Assembly (NCBI GenBank): GCA_964460905.1
Contig: CAYWRM010000004.1
Location: 1-64,000 of the forward strand
Source of the DNA: GCA-002708315 sp964460905
GTDB lineage: Bacteria; Bacteroidota; Bacteroidia; Bacteroidales; F082
Length of the DNA stretch: 64,000 nt
Reading direction: 5' to 3'
The notes beneath the pieces were generated by a model. It did not search any database, had not been told where the DNA came from, and worked only from the letters and a program-made list of their open reading frames with translations. A program made the translations under genes and the position numbers. Of this stretch, positions 8,214-17,100 are shown one piece after another. Every line of letters starts with the position of its first letter. The stretch's first letter is position 1.

Positions 8214-10736
8214 ATGAAAAAAATTTACAAAGTACACAGCATTGCAATGCTATTATTAGTCTTGTTGCAACCTGTTTTTCTAATTTCACAATCAAATCAA
8301 TATCTTCACTTTGATAGGGAAGATGATTTTGTAATATTAAATGATGCCGGTCAATATGTAACGGGTACTACTGAATTATCAATTACCGGATGGTTTTATT
8401 GTGATGAATATGCCTATGGACAAGGCTATATGGGTTTCAGATCTGGCTCAGGTGATGGTGAGTTCTATATGATTCAGCTAAATAGTGGTGTTATGGAATG
8501 TCGTTTAAAAAGCACCACCGGTCTTCATGAGTATGTTGGTCCGGCAAATACTGCAATTCCTCAAGCTTGGCAACATATTGCATGGGTATATGATGGTAGT
8601 TCAGTATTGTTATACGTTAACGGTATCTTAAACGGCAGCTCACCGGCCTCTGGTACATTTTCGAACCCTGATGTACCTTTTGGTATAGGCAAAAGTTTAC
8701 TTGGAGGTTTTAACTTTGTTTATGGAGGTAGAGTTGATGAGGTAAGTGTTTGGGATAAAGGTTTAACACAGAGTGAAATACAGGATATAATTGATAATGA
8801 ATTGACGGGAACCGAAGAGAACTTACAATTGTACTATAAGTTTAATCAGGGTGAACCCGGAGGTAATAACACCTCTATTACGCACCTTGTTAATGAAATA
8901 GGTAATGGTGAAAGGGATGGTGAACTAATGAATTTTGCTTTAACCGGAGAGACTTCCAATTTTAATGGAACACTTGATCCCGGTTATCAAGCAATTTCTT
9001 TTCCGCAAATACCAAATCACCTTACAACCGATACTCCCTTTGATCTGGAAGCTACAGCAACTTCAGGTCTTGAGGTATTTTTTGAAGTAATCTCGGGCCC
9101 AGCAACTCTTGATGGTAATACAATAACTCTCCAGGGTATAGCCGGTGAAGTTGTAATTGAAGCAACCCAGCCCGGAGATGACATATATGATCCTGCCGAT
9201 CCTGTAAGAAATACTTTTCAGGTAATTGACCCTAATGCACATGTTCCTGAAATTGATGCACGTAGCCCGTTGGATGGAGATGTGCTTGTGCCCGAACTGG
9301 GATATGTTCAATTGGCAACTTTTGTAACTATTGATTACCCTGAATTATTTTCAGTTCAAAGTGTTAGGTTTGAAATAAACGGACAAACATTAAACCCAAC
9401 CGACTGGGGTGATGGCTATTATTCAGGATGGTGGCCTGTCCCTGAATATGGAAATTACCAATTAACGATTATTGCTACTAACAATTATGGTTCATCTTCC
9501 GTTGAAACGGTTAATATTAACATTGTTAGCGATGTTGAAGGCATTGAAGTACTTGCTGTGGATGATGTATGGCTTAATACTAGTACTCCATCAATTGTTG
9601 TTGATGCTGAATTACCATCTTACATGGGAGCTTTTGGTCAAATAATTGGCACCCTTGAATTAAGCTGCCCGGATGGTGGTTGTGGTGAATGGGACAGAGT
9701 AGCCAGTTTAGATGCAAGAGGACATGATGGCAAATGGGTTGAAATTATTAGATATATTACACCTTATGGCGTGGCTTGTTCCCATACAATAGATTTAACC
9801 GATTATATGTCGATTTTACAGGGGAAAATTTCTTTCAGAGTAAACTGTAGTACTTTGGATAATGGTTATTTATGGAGCCTGAAATTAAATTTCAATGAAG
9901 GATCACCTCAGCATAATTACAGTAATATTGATATTATTTGGGATAGCACCTATGCTTTTGGCGACTATGCCAATTTACAACCTGTTGTGGATGTTAGTCA
10001 CATATTCCCTGAGAGTTCAGAGACCGCAACTTTGAAACTTGTTTCAACAGGTCATGGGTGGGGAGACTTGAATACAAGTAATGCAGCAGAGTTTTATGAA
10101 GCTACCCATCATATATGGGTAAATGGTGAAGAAACTTTTGAGCAGCATAACTGGTACACTTGTAACCCTAACCCCGATGCTTGCCAACCCCAAAATGGAA
10201 CATGGTATCATAATCGTGCTGGCTGGTGTCCCGGTACTATTGCCCAGTGGTACGATTATGATATTACACCTTACATTGCAGATGAAAACATTGATATGGG
10301 TTATGTATTTTATGAAGATTATGTGGATTATTGCCATCCCAATCACCCCGATTGCGTAACTGGAGTTACTTGTTCTGATTGCGATGCTGGCTTTAACCCA
10401 CATTTGATTGTAGCCTGTAATCTAGTTACATTTTCTGATGTGCCATTAGATGGAGGTGCTTATGTCTCAATAGATGAAAGCTATTATAACATTGGATCCT
10501 ACATTTCGATATTTCCAAATCCCTCAAACGGACTAATGGAACTCGAATTTCATGGGAAAGTTGATTTTGATAAAGCCAATGTTAGTATAACTAATATAAC
10601 TGGTAATGAAATAGATAATTTTGATTGGTATGGGAATTCAAAAACACTAAATCTAACGAACCTTTCAAAAGGATTCTATTTTATTAAAATAAAAATTAAC
10701 AACTTCACTGAAGTACGCAAAATTGTTATTAAGTAA
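8214..10736 (+). CDS. Secreted LamG / PNGase F-like protein with T9SS sorting domain
   Basis: Predicted extracellular N-glycan-releasing enzyme or binder (840 residues). A signal peptide is followed by a LamG/concanavalin-like domain (about 30-200, ITGWFYCDEYAYGQGY, WQHIAWVYDGSSVLLYVNG) and an Ig-like region. A two-part region (about 450-760) resembles peptide:N-glycosidase F: GGCGEWDRVASL, IIRYITPYG, GHGWGDLN, AAEFYEATHHIWVNG and RAGWCPGT. The EWD Asp (residue 494) and the Glu in AAEF (626) match, by family recall, the PNGase F catalytic Asp60 and Glu206. The Glu118/Trp120 segment is not evident. The C-terminus has a type IX sorting tail (ISIFPNPSNG ... GFYFIKIKI). It sits 44 bp after susD. 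Enzymatic activity is unproven because one active-site segment looks divergent. Confidence 0.82.
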   Translation: MKKIYKVHSIAMLLLVLLQPVFLISQSNQYLHFDREDDFVILNDAGQYVTGTTELSITGWFYCDEYAYGQGYMGFRSGSGDGEFYMIQLNSGVMECRLKSTTGLHEYVGPANTAIPQAWQHIAWVYDGSSVLLYVNGILNGSSPASGTFSNPDVPFGIGKSLLGGFNFVYGGRVDEVSVWDKGLTQSEIQDIIDNELTGTEENLQLYYKFNQGEPGGNNTSITHLVNEIGNGERDGELMNFALTGETSNFNGTLDPGYQAISFPQIPNHLTTDTPFDLEATATSGLEVFFEVISGPATLDGNTITLQGIAGEVVIEATQPGDDIYDPADPVRNTFQVIDPNAHVPEIDARSPLDGDVLVPELGYVQLATFVTIDYPELFSVQSVRFEINGQTLNPTDWGDGYYSGWWPVPEYGNYQLTIIATNNYGSSSVETVNINIVSDVEGIEVLAVDDVWLNTSTPSIVVDAELPSYMGAFGQIIGTLELSCPDGGCGEWDRVASLDARGHDGKWVEIIRYITPYGVACSHTIDLTDYMSILQGKISFRVNCSTLDNGYLWSLKLNFNEGSPQHNYSNIDIIWDSTYAFGDYANLQPVVDVSHIFPESSETATLKLVSTGHGWGDLNTSNAAEFYEATHHIWVNGEETFEQHNWYTCNPNPDACQPQNGTWYHNRAGWCPGTIAQWYDYDITPYIADENIDMGYVFYEDYVDYCHPNHPDCVTGVTCSDCDAGFNPHLIVACNLVTFSDVPLDGGAYVSIDESYYNIGSYISIFPNPSNGLMELEFHGKVDFDKANVSITNITGNEIDNFDWYGNSKTLNLTNLSKGFYFIKIKINNFTEVRKIVIK

Positions 10737-10753
10737 AATTAATATTTTGCATT

Positions 10754-10791
10754 AAAAAAGAGTCTTGTGGAAATATCTACAAGACTCTTTT
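10754..10791. terminator. Bidirectional terminator; originally the tRNA-Ala terminator
   Basis: Perfect 12-bp stem (AAAGAGTCTTGT at 10757-10768 with ACAAGACTCTTT at 10779-10790) with a T-run on both strands. On the plus strand it ends the PNGase-like gene. On the minus strand it directly follows the encoded CCA of the displaced tRNA-Ala 3' end, so it is probably the tRNA's original terminator, separated from the gene by the 37-kb insertion. Confidence 0.85.
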
Positions 10792-10838
10792 GGTGGAGAA
10801 TATCGGAATCGAACCGATGACCTCTTGACTGCCAGTCA
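10791..10838 (-). pseudogene. Displaced 3' end of tRNA-Ala(GGC) = left attachment site of the element
   Basis: On the minus strand this reads as the 3' part of a tRNA: anticodon-loop region TGACTGGCAGTCA, a T-arm with TTCGATT loop, acceptor strand ATTCTCC, discriminator A and encoded CCA (10791-10793). Bases 10795-10838 match 47771-47814 at 42 of 44 positions, with 30 consecutive identities (10809-10838). The 5' half of the tRNA is at 47.8 kb, so this fragment is the original chromosomal 3' end left behind by integration. Confidence 0.9.
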
Positions 10839-10941
10839 CTATATTTATGAATTCATTCATTTTTATTGGAGTTTATATATCTGATATACAGAGTTAAACG
10901 ATTCATATCAAATCGTATCAGTTCATATTATTCCTGTCTTT

Positions 10942-10962
10942 GCTTGCAAATGGCTTGCAAAT
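10942..10962 (+). repeat. Left integrase arm-type repeat
   Basis: Two tandem copies of GCTTGCAAAT separated by one base, with an inverted TTTGCAAGC at 10971-10979. The same 21-bp arrangement occurs at 47701-47721, differing at one base. The position between the attachment core and the integrase start fits an arm-binding site for integrase. Confidence 0.7.
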
Positions 10963-10994
10963 CTCGTATTTTTGCAAGCATAAAATGGTATGAT

Positions 10995-12212
10995 ATGAGT
11001 ACAAATGTAAAAATCTTATTAGATACTCGCAGAGAAAAGAGCGACAAAACCTATCCCCTTATTTTAAGAATTATCCATAATAGAAAAAGTACTTCTATTC
11101 CTTTGGGGTATAATTTAAAAGAAGCTGATTGGGATAGTGAAAAACTACTCGTAAAAAAAACATATAAGGTCGTGACAAGTGTTACCAGATTAAATAACAA
11201 TATCCAGAGAAAAAAACTACAAGCTTTTGATATCATTAGTAAATTACAAGAAAGTGGTGAGATCGATAAATTGACCGTTAGCGAAATTAAATCAAGAATC
11301 GTATCAGAAAATGCGACAGTGTCTTTTTATGAATTTACAGAAGAACTTGTAAGGGAATTGGAAAAAGCAGAAAGATTTAGTTATGCCAAATCGGTAGATT
11401 CTACAATGAAAGCAGTAAAACTATTTAAGAAGAGTAAAGATTTCAATTTTGATACACTTAATTATAAATTCATTATTCAGTTTGAAAATCATCTTAAAGG
11501 TCGTGGGCTTACTCTCAACTCTATTGCTGTGTATATGAAAACTATCAAAATGATTTATAACAGGGCGGTTAAAGTAGGAGTAGCAAAGAATGATACTTAC
11601 CCTTTTACTGGATATACAATTAAAACAACTAAAACAAAGAAAAGAGCCGTTCGCAGAGACATTATTGAACTTATTGAAAAGCAAGAGCTAAAGAAAAATA
11701 CCAGAATTTGGCACGCTAAGAACTATTTCCTTTTCTCCTTTTATGCTATGGGCATTAACTTCGTAGATATTGCTTCTCTTAAACTTAGTAATTTAGTTGA
11801 AGGACGATTGGAATATACTCGCAGTAAAACGAAAAAAGAATACAGCATTAAACTTTCTGAGCCACTTAAACGAATCTTAAAACCTTATATAGAGAGTAAA
11901 ACAAAGGATGAATATATTTTCCCGATTGTTCGGCGAATTGGCAACCCTGAACTGGAATATAGAGATGTGGTTGACCAACGCCTAAAATACAATCGACTTC
12001 TCAAAAATATCGCAGAATTATGTGAAATAGAAACAAATCTAACCAGTTATGTTTCTCGTCATTCCTGGGCAACTATTGCAAAACATAAGGGAGTTCCCAT
12101 AGCAGTAATTAGTGAGGGAATGGGACATTCCGACACTAAGATTACTGAAGTTTACTTAGATAGTTTTGATAAAGAGGTTCTGGATGATTTTAATGAATTG
12201 ATCACTGACTAA
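10995..12212 (+). CDS. Tyrosine recombinase / integrase of the element
   Basis: Site-specific recombinase that would integrate and excise the element at tRNA-Ala. It has 405 residues from ATG 10995. An upstream in-frame ATG at 10866 would force the arm-type repeats to be coding and adds an atypical Cys-rich stretch, so it is rejected. The architecture is Bacteroidota-like: N-terminal arm-binding domain (STNVKILLDTRREKSDKTYP), SAM-like core-binding domain, and catalytic domain with KTKKEYSIKL, SRHSWATIA, GMGHSD and the Tyr in TEVYLDSF. The position of catalytic Arg I reads YAMGINFVDIASLKL, with Asn instead of Arg. IntDOT of CTnDOT is known to lack this Arg too. No separate excisionase lies beside it. 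Confidence 0.92.
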   Translation: MSTNVKILLDTRREKSDKTYPLILRIIHNRKSTSIPLGYNLKEADWDSEKLLVKKTYKVVTSVTRLNNNIQRKKLQAFDIISKLQESGEIDKLTVSEIKSRIVSENATVSFYEFTEELVRELEKAERFSYAKSVDSTMKAVKLFKKSKDFNFDTLNYKFIIQFENHLKGRGLTLNSIAVYMKTIKMIYNRAVKVGVAKNDTYPFTGYTIKTTKTKKRAVRRDIIELIEKQELKKNTRIWHAKNYFLFSFYAMGINFVDIASLKLSNLVEGRLEYTRSKTKKEYSIKLSEPLKRILKPYIESKTKDEYIFPIVRRIGNPELEYRDVVDQRLKYNRLLKNIAELCEIETNLTSYVSRHSWATIAKHKGVPIAVISEGMGHSDTKITEVYLDSFDKEVLDDFNELITD

Positions 12213-12370
12213 TATTAGCCATCAAATAATCAGGCACCTCAAATAAGCCCCCCGAATTAATTTTTTAAAGACTCCCTTACCATGGATGGAATAAATTTTA
12301 CAAGGACTATTTAGCGGGGAATAGTAGGTTAAAAATTGTCAGGGAAAGCCTTTATTACTGGGATTGGATT

Positions 12371-12586
12371 TTAAATGCCCCAATAAGATTCCTTTTCCGA
12401 CAACCCCGTCCCTTTTACTTGAAACAAGTAATCAACATCACCCTCGATACAGTCCGGATCTTTCTGGTAGCTTTCTTGTAGGAATTTAACTATTGGTGGA
12501 GATGCATAATCCAAACAGATTGTTGCACCAACCCCCAGGTTAATTTCAACCCCTACTAGCCGTTTCCGAATCACAATTTTTCTCAT
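12371..12586 (-). CDS. Small hypothetical protein (71 aa)
   Basis: Minus-strand ORF with a plausible start (MRKIVIRKRLVGVEINLGVG) and mixed hydrophobic/charged composition; no family recognised. It lies in a gene-poor stretch next to the integrase. No operon partner is visible, so it may be spurious. Confidence 0.3.
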   Translation of the reverse strand: MRKIVIRKRLVGVEINLGVGATICLDYASPPIVKFLQESYQKDPDCIEGDVDYLFQVKGTGLSEKESYWGI

Positions 12587-12601
12587 TGGAAAAAGGGTAA
12601 A

Positions 12602-12627
12602 TAAAAAAACCCGGAATAAACCGGGTA
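12602..12627 (-). terminator. Minus-strand hairpin terminator
   Basis: ACCCGG-AATAAA-CCGGGT at 12609-12626, flanked on its left by seven A residues. On the minus strand this is a six-bp GC-rich stem followed by a T-run. No obvious minus-strand gene lies upstream of it, so it may end a non-coding transcript. Confidence 0.55.
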
Positions 12628-12693
12628 CCTCCTTGCCCTAATTGAAAGAGCTTGAAGGATTGTTATCAATAACATAAAAGAAGCTATTGGTCA

Positions 12694-12835
12694 AGACAAT
12701 TGTCTGGTTTTTTTATACATCCCCTGATCTGTTAGAAAAACTTGATTAAATCCTCTTTGTGTGTTAAACTAATCTGTCCGGTTTTCATTGTACTCCGACG
12801 TTTTTACGTCGTGTGGCGTGAGAACTCGGTGTTCT
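12694..12835. other. Stacked palindromes in a non-coding stretch
   Basis: Three inverted repeats lie within about 140 bp: AGACAATTGTCT (12694-12705) followed by a T-run, CGACGT-TTTT-ACGTCG near 12796-12811, and AGAAC-TCGGT-GTTCT near 12820-12835. No convincing ORF covers them. They could be a small RNA, an origin or transfer site, or regulatory sites; the sequence alone does not decide. Confidence 0.4.
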
Positions 12836-12890
12836 TTGAAATATTTCCGAACATGACAATTAACCCAATTATCAACCAAAACTATGTGCT

Positions 12891-13172
12891 ATGTTATTCA
12901 AAGAACAGAATCCCCAATCAAAGAAAAAGTCTATTTGGATTATTGTGATCTTTTTGGTGTTTTTAAAACTATGTTTACTTTTTGATTTTCAAAAGGATAG
13001 CATTTATGAAATGACTATGGTGGTCTTTAGAATTGCTATAATTGTGGATGAAAATAATCGACGAAGAGTAAAGAAAATCTATGACCTAGATTTGAGAAAC
13101 AACAATTTTTCCAGCAATAAACAAGACATCTTTCCTTTCGATTCAAAAACTACCTTTATCCTTACATCTTAG
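12891..13172 (+). CDS. Small hypothetical membrane protein (93 aa)
   Basis: Begins MLFKEQNPQSKKKSIWIIVI and continues with one strongly hydrophobic segment (about residues 15-32), then a basic/polar tail (DENNRRRVKKIYDLDLRNNN). No family recognised. A good terminator follows 24 bp after the stop, which supports a transcript ending here. It lies just upstream of, and in the same direction as, the CBASS operon but is separated from it by that terminator. Confidence 0.4.
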   Translation: MLFKEQNPQSKKKSIWIIVIFLVFLKLCLLFDFQKDSIYEMTMVVFRIAIIVDENNRRRVKKIYDLDLRNNNFSSNKQDIFPFDSKTTFILTS

Positions 13173-13195
13173 GCTTTAAGGAAAATGCTTCAATT

Positions 13196-13224
13196 AAGCC
13201 CTGCATTCTGATGTAGGGCTTTTT
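13196..13224 (+). terminator. Rho-independent terminator upstream of the CBASS operon
   Basis: Stem AAGCCCTGCAT (13196-13206) with ATGTAGGGCTT (13211-13221), 11 bp with one G-T pair, loop TCTG, followed by T residues. It insulates the CBASS operon from upstream transcription. Confidence 0.8.
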
Positions 13225-13319
13225 AATCCTCAACAAAAATAACTATGTATATAAAACAATAATATGTCATAATGACACAGTTGATAACGGCACGGTTAAT
13301 GAACGAAGTATTAAAAAAA

Positions 13320-14312
13320 ATGAATAATTCAAAAGAGTTCAAAATATTAGCAATTGATGGCGGAGGAATTAAGGGGCTTTACTCTGCAAGGATATTAGAG
13401 CATCTTGAAGAAAAATATAATTGTAACATATCAGATTATTTTGATATGATATGTGGAACTTCAACAGGAGGCTTAATTGCTCTAGCATTAAGTTTAAAGA
13501 TTCCAGCAAAAGAAATTTCAGAGTTCTATCAACAGGAAGGACCTAAAATCTTTCCTCATCAAAATAAAGTTAGTGGATTCCTAAAACAAGTTCTATTTAA
13601 AGGAAAATATAAAGACAAAACCCTAAAAAAGGCTCTCACGAAGATTTTTAAAGAAAAGAAAATTCAAGATGTAAATAATCTAATTTGTATTCCTTCATAT
13701 TCCATTACTGACGCCAGACCTTGGGTGTTTAAGTATGATCACACAATACTAGACAGGGATAATGAGGCATTTTGTGTAGATGTTGCCCTCGCTACTTCTG
13801 CTGCACCAACCTATTTCCCACTATCTGAGATTTCATACTATGATAATAAGCAGTTTATTGACGGAGGTGTTTGGGCGAATAATCCCTCCTTGGTTGGTTT
13901 TATTGAAGCGTTGAAATTCTTTGTTGGAAAAGACAAAGAGTATGATTCTCTAAGCATTCTTTCAGTTAGCAGTCTGTCCCTAACCGGTGGAAAAACACCA
14001 GGACTTAAAAGGAGAAGATCATTTAGACACTGGAGACATGATTTACTTGATACCTTCATGACAGGGCAAAGCTCATTCAATCATTATTTCATGGATACTA
14101 TCAATGAAGCAAATAATGTATCAGTAAAATATGTAAGGATTCCAAGTGCTGCAATTTCTTCTGATCAGGAGTATCTTGTTCAGCTAGACAATGCCTCTAA
14201 GAAATCATTAGAATTGATTAGCGGAAAAGGCAATGATCAGGGAACGATATACAAAAAACGACCTGAAATAGAATCGTTTTTTAAAGAAAAAAAATCATAT
14301 AAAATAAACTAA
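13320..14312 (+). CDS. capV: CBASS effector: patatin-like phospholipase CapV
   Basis: Cyclic-nucleotide-activated phospholipase that degrades membrane lipids in the infected cell. Patatin motifs in order: the oxyanion loop in LAIDGGGIKGLYSARIL, nucleophile Ser in GTSTGG, and catalytic Asp in FIDGGVWANNPSL. The start at 13320 leaves nine residues before the first strand, as usual for CapV. An in-frame ATG at 13272 would add 16 residues and cannot be excluded. It is followed 7 bp later by a DncV-like CD-NTase, then Cap2 and Cap3, the gene order of the Vibrio cholerae El Tor system. The activating ligand is probably 3',3'-cGAMP by analogy, which is inference. Confidence 0.92.
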   Translation: MNNSKEFKILAIDGGGIKGLYSARILEHLEEKYNCNISDYFDMICGTSTGGLIALALSLKIPAKEISEFYQQEGPKIFPHQNKVSGFLKQVLFKGKYKDKTLKKALTKIFKEKKIQDVNNLICIPSYSITDARPWVFKYDHTILDRDNEAFCVDVALATSAAPTYFPLSEISYYDNKQFIDGGVWANNPSLVGFIEALKFFVGKDKEYDSLSILSVSSLSLTGGKTPGLKRRRSFRHWRHDLLDTFMTGQSSFNHYFMDTINEANNVSVKYVRIPSAAISSDQEYLVQLDNASKKSLELISGKGNDQGTIYKKRPEIESFFKEKKSYKIN

Positions 14313-14319
14313 TAAACAT

Positions 14320-15339
14320 ATGGCAAATTGCAATCATTTATTTTCAAATTTTAATTCAGTTATTAGATTAACTGATGCTAGGAGAGAAAAGCTCAGAACC
14401 ACAAGGAATCTCCTTAGAAATATAATTGAACATTATTTTTCCGAAAACAAACCTGCATATAGTCCGACCTTTCATGCTCAGGGATCATATGTTATGGATA
14501 CTATAATTAATCCTGTAGATGAAGATTATGATTTGGATGATGGAGTATATTTTAATGGGCATCTTGATAGTGATCAAAGACCAAACCCATCAACAATTCA
14601 TGAGTGGGTAATGAATAGTATTGGCAACCACACTGATACTGTAATTGATAAAAATACTTGTATAAGAGTGGTGTATAAAGAAGGGTATCACATTGATTTA
14701 CCTATGTATTATTTTGTTAATGATCCAGAGTTAGCACATAAAGCGAAAGGTTGGATATTAAGTAATCCCATTGAATTTATTGTTTGGTTTGAAGTAAGAG
14801 CAAAGTCAGGTTTTAATCCAGATTTCATTTTAGAAACTAAAATGCATGAAGAATATGGTAAATGGCTTGAAGATATTCGAAAAAGCGATGTTCAACTAAG
14901 ACGAATTGTGCGGTACTTGAAGGCTTGGGGTGATTACAAAAAAGGAGATATGCCTCCAGGTATCATAATGACAATCTTAGCTACTGAAAACTATTCTGAA
15001 TCTGTTAGAGATGACGAAGCTCTGTATGAAACCCTCAAAAATATTCGAGACAAACTAAAACGCGAATTTGTATGCAGAAGACCCACAACTCCAAAAGGAG
15101 AGGATCTGTTTAGTGATTATAGCGAAACAAGGAAAGAATATTTTATGACTGCTTTAAACAGCTTTATTATATCAGCAGAAGAAGCTATTGAAAATGACAA
15201 TGAAAGAGAAGCTTGTTTGAAATGGCAAAAGCATCTTGGGCCAAGGTTCAAATGCAATAATACCACTCAAAATACCGGTTCTAAAGCTGCAGTTTTTTCA
15301 AATCCTGACGTAATCAGGGGTAATGCTACTAGTGCATAA
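14320..15339 (+). CDS. cdnA: CBASS CD-NTase (DncV-like cyclic dinucleotide synthase)
   Basis: Nucleotidyltransferase that makes the cyclic-dinucleotide alarm signal. It has 339 residues. The catalytic signature is GSYVMDTIINP (Gly55-Ser56) with DYDLDDGVYF supplying the metal-binding pair Asp71/Asp73, and a third acidic residue in GYHIDLPMYYF (Asp126). The DLDDGVY form resembles clade A DncV enzymes. Family knowledge says Cap2 conjugates the C-terminus of the CD-NTase to targets; here the chain ends in ...IRGNATSA. It sits between capV (7 bp upstream) and cap2 (1 bp gap). Confidence 0.93.
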   Translation: MANCNHLFSNFNSVIRLTDARREKLRTTRNLLRNIIEHYFSENKPAYSPTFHAQGSYVMDTIINPVDEDYDLDDGVYFNGHLDSDQRPNPSTIHEWVMNSIGNHTDTVIDKNTCIRVVYKEGYHIDLPMYYFVNDPELAHKAKGWILSNPIEFIVWFEVRAKSGFNPDFILETKMHEEYGKWLEDIRKSDVQLRRIVRYLKAWGDYKKGDMPPGIIMTILATENYSESVRDDEALYETLKNIRDKLKREFVCRRPTTPKGEDLFSDYSETRKEYFMTALNSFIISAEEAIENDNEREACLKWQKHLGPRFKCNNTTQNTGSKAAVFSNPDVIRGNATSA

Positions 15340-15340
15340 T

Positions 15341-17095
15341 ATGATTGATTTTTCGAAAGCCAGGAGCGAAGCATTTGAGAAGTTTAAAAAAGGGAGAAAA
15401 TGTAAGATACTCGATGAAAAGACAATACAAACTCTCAGTTTAACGAAATTTGTTGAAGCATGGGAAGTTAAAAGTGAAGTTCAAGACTATAAAAGTCAAA
15501 CAATTTCCGATGAAGTATTTTATATCTGCTTTCCTTATGAATTTCCACTTGTAATTCCAAAAATATATATTACTCGGGAAGGTTTTATTAAGATCAATTC
15601 TGTACCACACATAGACTCAAACAATTTAGTTTGCACTTTTGATGATAATCAAATAAAAACCAATCCCGCTTTTCCCTACGATATTGTTAAAAGTTGTTTT
15701 GAGAAGGCAATATCAATAATTGAATCTGGGATTGCTGGTGAAAATCATGAAGATTTTGAAAATGAATTCAATGCTTATTGGGAAGATAAATATTCAGAAA
15801 ATGACAACATAGATCTTTATAGCTGCTTATCTATAATCTCAGATGACTCTAAGTTAAAAGATAAAGTACCTGTATTTTTACTCAATACAAATTTTAAGGG
15901 ATACAAACTTATAATTCATAATAATGATGAAAATGCAGATCGTGTTAAAGAATTTCTAAACTTCTCAAATGTCAAATTCACAGAAACTGAAGCTTTTTTC
16001 ATCAATGATATTGTTATTGGGAATCCTCCATTTGACTACACAAACAAGGAAATCATTGAAATATTAAAACAGTCACCCAAAATTTATAAACCATTTTTGA
16101 AATTTCTCAAAGAGAACATAACATTCCCATTTATAGTCTTTAAAAAAAATATTAATGGTTCTTTACAATTCTATGCTTGGAAACACAAACCAATAATTAC
16201 ATCAAGAAACGGTTTTAGAGCAGGCACAATAACTCCTCAGTTGGCATTAAGCAACTTGCAAGCTTCGCAAAATATCATCAGATATAAATTTGATGATTTT
16301 ACCAAAGAAAGACTAAACAGAAGAAGTAGTGGAAACCCTGAAATGAAAACATGGTCTCTTACTGTTGGAGGAGTAGGAAGTATTGGTTCAAACTTAATTT
16401 ATTTTCTGAATTCTTTGGGAATTAATGAATATAAATTTATTGATAACGATTCACTGCTTCTTGAGAACATTCCAAGGCATTTACTAGGTTTTGCAAACAT
16501 TAGATCACCAAAAGTAACAGAACTTAAAAAATTCATACAGCACAAAGATCCACTAATAAAAGTACAAACGAGAAATAAATCAATTGTTGAAGTAATTGAT
16601 AAAGAACCAGACTTTATCAATTCATCGGATTATCTATTTGTGTGTATTGGAAAAGAAAACACAGAACAATTCATAGCCACTAAAATTCAAGACAAAGAAA
16701 TAATAGTCCCAACATTTTTCTTTTGGGTAGAACCGTATTTATTAGGAGGACACATGTTATATATTCATCCTGAAGACAAAAAACAGTATTCAGACTTTTT
16801 TACTGATGGATTTTTCAAACAAAATATTATCGACAAATCAGAATACTTAAATGGTAATCCTGCATTGTTTTTAAAAGAAGCCGGATGCCAGACATCTTAT
16901 ACCCCATATTCTCAATCACACATAGTTCTTTTCTTATCTGGAGTTTTTCATATTATTAATGATATTTTAGCAAACAACAATCGTGAATCAAAAGCGGTTA
17001 CATGGATTGGATCAAAATATTCCATGAAAGAACTAAAAATTAAGGAAAACAAAGATATGGAACAACATCCGCAAGGATCTCTAGTTATTAGCTAA
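15341..17095 (+). CDS. cap2: CBASS Cap2: E2-E1 fusion ligase
   Basis: Ubiquitin-transfer-like protein that primes the CD-NTase by attaching its C-terminus to targets. It has 584 residues from the ATG at 15341, 1 bp after the cdnA stop; a farther upstream ATG at 15323 would overlap cdnA. The N-terminal E2-like domain contains CFPYEFPLVIPKIYI and probable catalytic Cys98 in NNLVCTFDDN. The C-terminal E1-like adenylation domain has TVGGVGSIGSNLIYFLNSLG (about 341-360) and YKFIDND. Probable E1 cysteine is Cys516 in LKEAGCQTSYTPYS. The E2+E1+JAB combination defines type II CBASS. Confidence 0.93.
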   Translation: MIDFSKARSEAFEKFKKGRKCKILDEKTIQTLSLTKFVEAWEVKSEVQDYKSQTISDEVFYICFPYEFPLVIPKIYITREGFIKINSVPHIDSNNLVCTFDDNQIKTNPAFPYDIVKSCFEKAISIIESGIAGENHEDFENEFNAYWEDKYSENDNIDLYSCLSIISDDSKLKDKVPVFLLNTNFKGYKLIIHNNDENADRVKEFLNFSNVKFTETEAFFINDIVIGNPPFDYTNKEIIEILKQSPKIYKPFLKFLKENITFPFIVFKKNINGSLQFYAWKHKPIITSRNGFRAGTITPQLALSNLQASQNIIRYKFDDFTKERLNRRSSGNPEMKTWSLTVGGVGSIGSNLIYFLNSLGINEYKFIDNDSLLLENIPRHLLGFANIRSPKVTELKKFIQHKDPLIKVQTRNKSIVEVIDKEPDFINSSDYLFVCIGKENTEQFIATKIQDKEIIVPTFFFWVEPYLLGGHMLYIHPEDKKQYSDFFTDGFFKQNIIDKSEYLNGNPALFLKEAGCQTSYTPYSQSHIVLFLSGVFHIINDILANNNRESKAVTWIGSKYSMKELKIKENKDMEQHPQGSLVIS

Positions 17096-17100
17096 AATTT

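Noticed and set aside
10866..10994. N-terminal extension of the integrase from ATG 10866
   Set aside because: It would translate the arm-type repeats and promoter region into an atypical Cys-rich leader; ATG 10995 gives the normal family N-terminus.
12742..12948. Plus-strand ORF of 68 codons
   Set aside because: It runs through the palindromes and overlaps the start of the better-supported ORF at 12891; composition is not protein-like.
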